Assembly: GCA_937135995.1 (NCBI GenBank)
Contig: CAKZOF010000748.1
Location: 1-7,689, forward strand
DNA: 7,689 nucleotides
Direction: 5' to 3'
From: an uncultured Pyrinomonas sp.
Lineage (GTDB): Bacteria > Acidobacteriota > Blastocatellia > Pyrinomonadales > Pyrinomonadaceae
Shown here piece by piece: positions 5,924-7,689 of this stretch; the first letter of the stretch is position 1, and every line of letters begins with the position of its first letter. Made by a program: the position numbers and the translations under genes. The notes beneath the pieces are model-generated. The model worked only from the letters and a program-made list of their open reading frames with translations, was not told the origin of the DNA and ran no database searches.

Positions 5924-6994
5924 ATGACGTCTATGGTTACACAACGCAAACCGCGACCATCACGCTATCTGACCACGCCGACCCGCCCGATTCAAGTAGA
6001 CCGCGATCGGTCCATCGCCGGATTGTTGGAGAAGATGGAAGGGGCCGGTTTCGGTGCACGTCAGTTAGCCGAAGCGCATCGCATCTGGCTCGACATGCTC
6101 GGCGATAACACGGTGATCTTCGTCGCCGCCTCGGGGCCGCTCATTCCGGCTGGAATGCGCCGTTTGCTCGCCTACGTCGTCAAGAATCGGTTCGTTGACG
6201 TACTCGTGCTTTCGGGCACGCTCATCTTCCACGACCTGCACGAAACGCTCGGGCGGCAGCATTATCAAGCCCATCCGAGCATGCCCGACGCCGAACTGGA
6301 GGCCGCCCAAGTCGCGCGCACGCTGGACGTACTGGCGAGCGAAGAAGAGTACCGCGAGGCAGCCGAATGGGTCAGCGGTTTCGTCAACCAACTGGATCAG
6401 ACACGCGCCTACTCGGTGCGCGAGCTGTTGCATCTGCTCGGACGCGAACTGTCCGAGATCTCTACGGACGACGGCGTCTTGACGGCGGCCTTCAAATCGC
6501 GCGTCCCCGTCTTCTGTCCGGACATCGCCGACAGCTTGATCGTCGCTGGCATCGCCACGGCGCGGTTCGAGAAGAAGAATAATTTTCAATTCGATCTGGC
6601 GCAAGACGCGCTCGACATCGCGCAGATCTTCGCCCGCGCCCGCGCAACGGGTACGATTCAGATCGGCGGCGGCGCACCGCGCACCTTTCTCCAACAAGCG
6701 CAAAACTCCATGGACGTGATCAAAGCACCGGCACGCAGCGGTCACAAGTACGCCGTGCAAATCGGCACCGAAGTCTTGCCGACGGGCGGGCGGTCAGGGC
6801 TGAGCGTCAACGACGAAAACTTCATCTACGGCAAGCTCGCACGCGGCGCGAGCACGAGCTACGTCAATTGCGATCCAACCATCGCGTTGCCGATTCTGAT
6901 CACGGCGCTGTCGCAGACGGGCGCCAAGTACATGAAAGGGCGCAAACGTCCGAACTTCACGCTGGCGCGCGAGTTGACGGTCGACGTGCCGTAA
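5924..6994 (+). CDS. speY: Deoxyhypusine synthase-like protein, probable homospermidine synthase (SpeY)
   Basis: A 356-residue member of the deoxyhypusine synthase (DHS) family, NAD-dependent aminobutyl transferases. Bacteria lack eIF5A, the DHS substrate. The cyanobacterial relative SpeY, working with SpeA and SpeB, is needed for homospermidine synthesis, so two putrescines to homospermidine is the likely reaction. Visible family blocks: VIFVAASGPLIPAGMRR (64-80), VDVLVLSGT (91-99), PVFCPDIADS (195-204), IQIGGGAPRTF (245-255), HKYAVQIGT (274-282), FIYGKL (300-305) and CDPTIALPI (316-324). K304 aligns with the catalytic lysine of human DHS (K329, in SWGKI) and E298 with E323. Residues that hold spermidine in human DHS (D243, H288, D316) are not conserved by my hand alignment, and W327 is Y302. 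The gene is 92 nt after speA and 7 nt before speB. Family is near certain; product specificity is inferred. Confidence 0.9.
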   Translation: MTSMVTQRKPRPSRYLTTPTRPIQVDRDRSIAGLLEKMEGAGFGARQLAEAHRIWLDMLGDNTVIFVAASGPLIPAGMRRLLAYVVKNRFVDVLVLSGTLIFHDLHETLGRQHYQAHPSMPDAELEAAQVARTLDVLASEEEYREAAEWVSGFVNQLDQTRAYSVRELLHLLGRELSEISTDDGVLTAAFKSRVPVFCPDIADSLIVAGIATARFEKKNNFQFDLAQDALDIAQIFARARATGTIQIGGGAPRTFLQQAQNSMDVIKAPARSGHKYAVQIGTEVLPTGGRSGLSVNDENFIYGKLARGASTSYVNCDPTIALPILITALSQTGAKYMKGRKRPNFTLARELTVDVP

Positions 6995-7001
6995 AGAGGC
7001 G

Positions 7002-7689
7002 ATGTCTGAAGCGGCTCACCTTCCGATGAACTTCGGCGGCATCAGCGAAGAGCGTTTCTCTTCGCTGACCGCTGCTCGCGTGCTCATCTGGCCCATCTCG
7101 TACGAGGCGACCGTCTCTTACGGCGCGGGCACGGGCCGCGGCGCGGAAGCGATCATCGACGCTTCGCGCAACATGGAGCTTTACGATGAAGAACTCGACC
7201 GCGAAACCTATCGCATAGGCATCCACACGCTCTCTGTGATGCCACCCGCGCCGACACCGGAACAGATGCAACAACGGCTCTACGACGACGCGCGCCAGCT
7301 TCTCGCCACAGGGAAGTTCCTCGTCTCGCTCGGCGGTGAACACTCGATCACGGCGCCCATCGTCCGCGCCCACGCCGAGCGCTACGCGCGCCTTTCGGTC
7401 TTTCAGCTCGATGCCCACGCCGACCTGCGCGCGACCTACGATGGCACGCCTTACTCGCACGCTTGCGTGATGCGGCGCATCGCGGAGGATCTGCAAATCC
7501 CCATCGTGCAGTTCGGCATCCGTTCTCTCTCAGCGGAAGAGGCGCGGGTCAAAGATCGGTTGCCGACGCGCATCTTCTGGGCCAAAGATGTCGTCGGAAG
7601 ACCACAGAGTTGGGGCGAAGCCATTTCGGCGCTCACGGAGAACGTCTATCTGACCATCGACATCGACGGCCTCGATCCGTCGCTCGTGC
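7002..7689 (+). CDS. speB: Agmatinase (SpeB), cut by the window end
   Basis: Arginase/agmatinase-fold ureohydrolase that splits agmatine into putrescine and urea, linking SpeA to SpeY. Only the first 229 codons are present and no stop occurs before the window end; the family is about 300 residues. The binuclear manganese ligands can be seen: H114 in GGEHSIT, D137/H139/D141 in FQLDAHADLR, and D220/D222 in TIDIDGLDP. H153 in YSHACVMRR and the N-terminal block VSYGAGTGRGAEAI (38-51) are also typical. The ATG lies 7 nt after the speY stop with AGAGG only 2 nt before it, so translation may be coupled to speY; the ATG at 7026 is an alternative start. Agmatinase is preferred over arginase or formimidoylglutamase because of the neighbours and the overall motif match. 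Confidence 0.93.
   Translation, partial: MSEAAHLPMNFGGISEERFSSLTAARVLIWPISYEATVSYGAGTGRGAEAIIDASRNMELYDEELDRETYRIGIHTLSVMPPAPTPEQMQQRLYDDARQLLATGKFLVSLGGEHSITAPIVRAHAERYARLSVFQLDAHADLRATYDGTPYSHACVMRRIAEDLQIPIVQFGIRSLSAEEARVKDRLPTRIFWAKDVVGRPQSWGEAISALTENVYLTIDIDGLDPSLV

Noticed and set aside
5924..6994. Naming the DHS homologue a true deoxyhypusine synthase
   Set aside because: Bacteria lack eIF5A, the gene sits between speA and speB, and the spermidine-pocket residues differ from human DHS.

Overview
The window is a GC-rich bacterial segment. A mobile element and an isolated gene occupy the left third. A DUF790 nuclease-family gene lies in the middle, and a polyamine gene cluster fills the right half. 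The taxon cannot be fixed from sequence alone. GC-rich codon use and a speA-speY-speB set without eIF5A-type genes suit a non-proteobacterial Gram-negative. An acidobacterium of the Blastocatellia kind is my weak guess, with Planctomycetota or Verrucomicrobiota as alternatives. The serine hydrolase most resembles proteins I associate with those last two phyla.

Left (1-2106): a complete IS5-family insertion sequence begins at the very first base of the window and ends at 860. It has perfect 19-bp terminal inverted repeats and an intact DDE transposase. A 196-bp structured non-coding stretch follows. A secreted class C beta-lactamase-like serine hydrolase is then encoded on the minus strand, convergent with the transposase.

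Middle (2107-3695): a gap of about 400 bp carries a plausible promoter and possible gene remnants. It leads into a DUF790 protein, the family of the archaeal nuclease Bax1 that partners the XPB helicase. No helicase gene adjoins it here.

Right (3696-7689): a sigma70-type promoter and a leader of about 115 nt precede speA (biosynthetic arginine decarboxylase, TTG start). A deoxyhypusine-synthase-like gene (speY) and a truncated agmatinase gene (speB) follow on the same strand. Together they give arginine to agmatine (SpeA), agmatine to putrescine (SpeB), and putrescine to, most likely, homospermidine (SpeY). A strong palindromic hairpin sits between speA and speY. speY and speB are 7 nt apart, so the three genes look like one operon. 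The window stops inside speB. I saw no rRNA, tRNA or CRISPR array.
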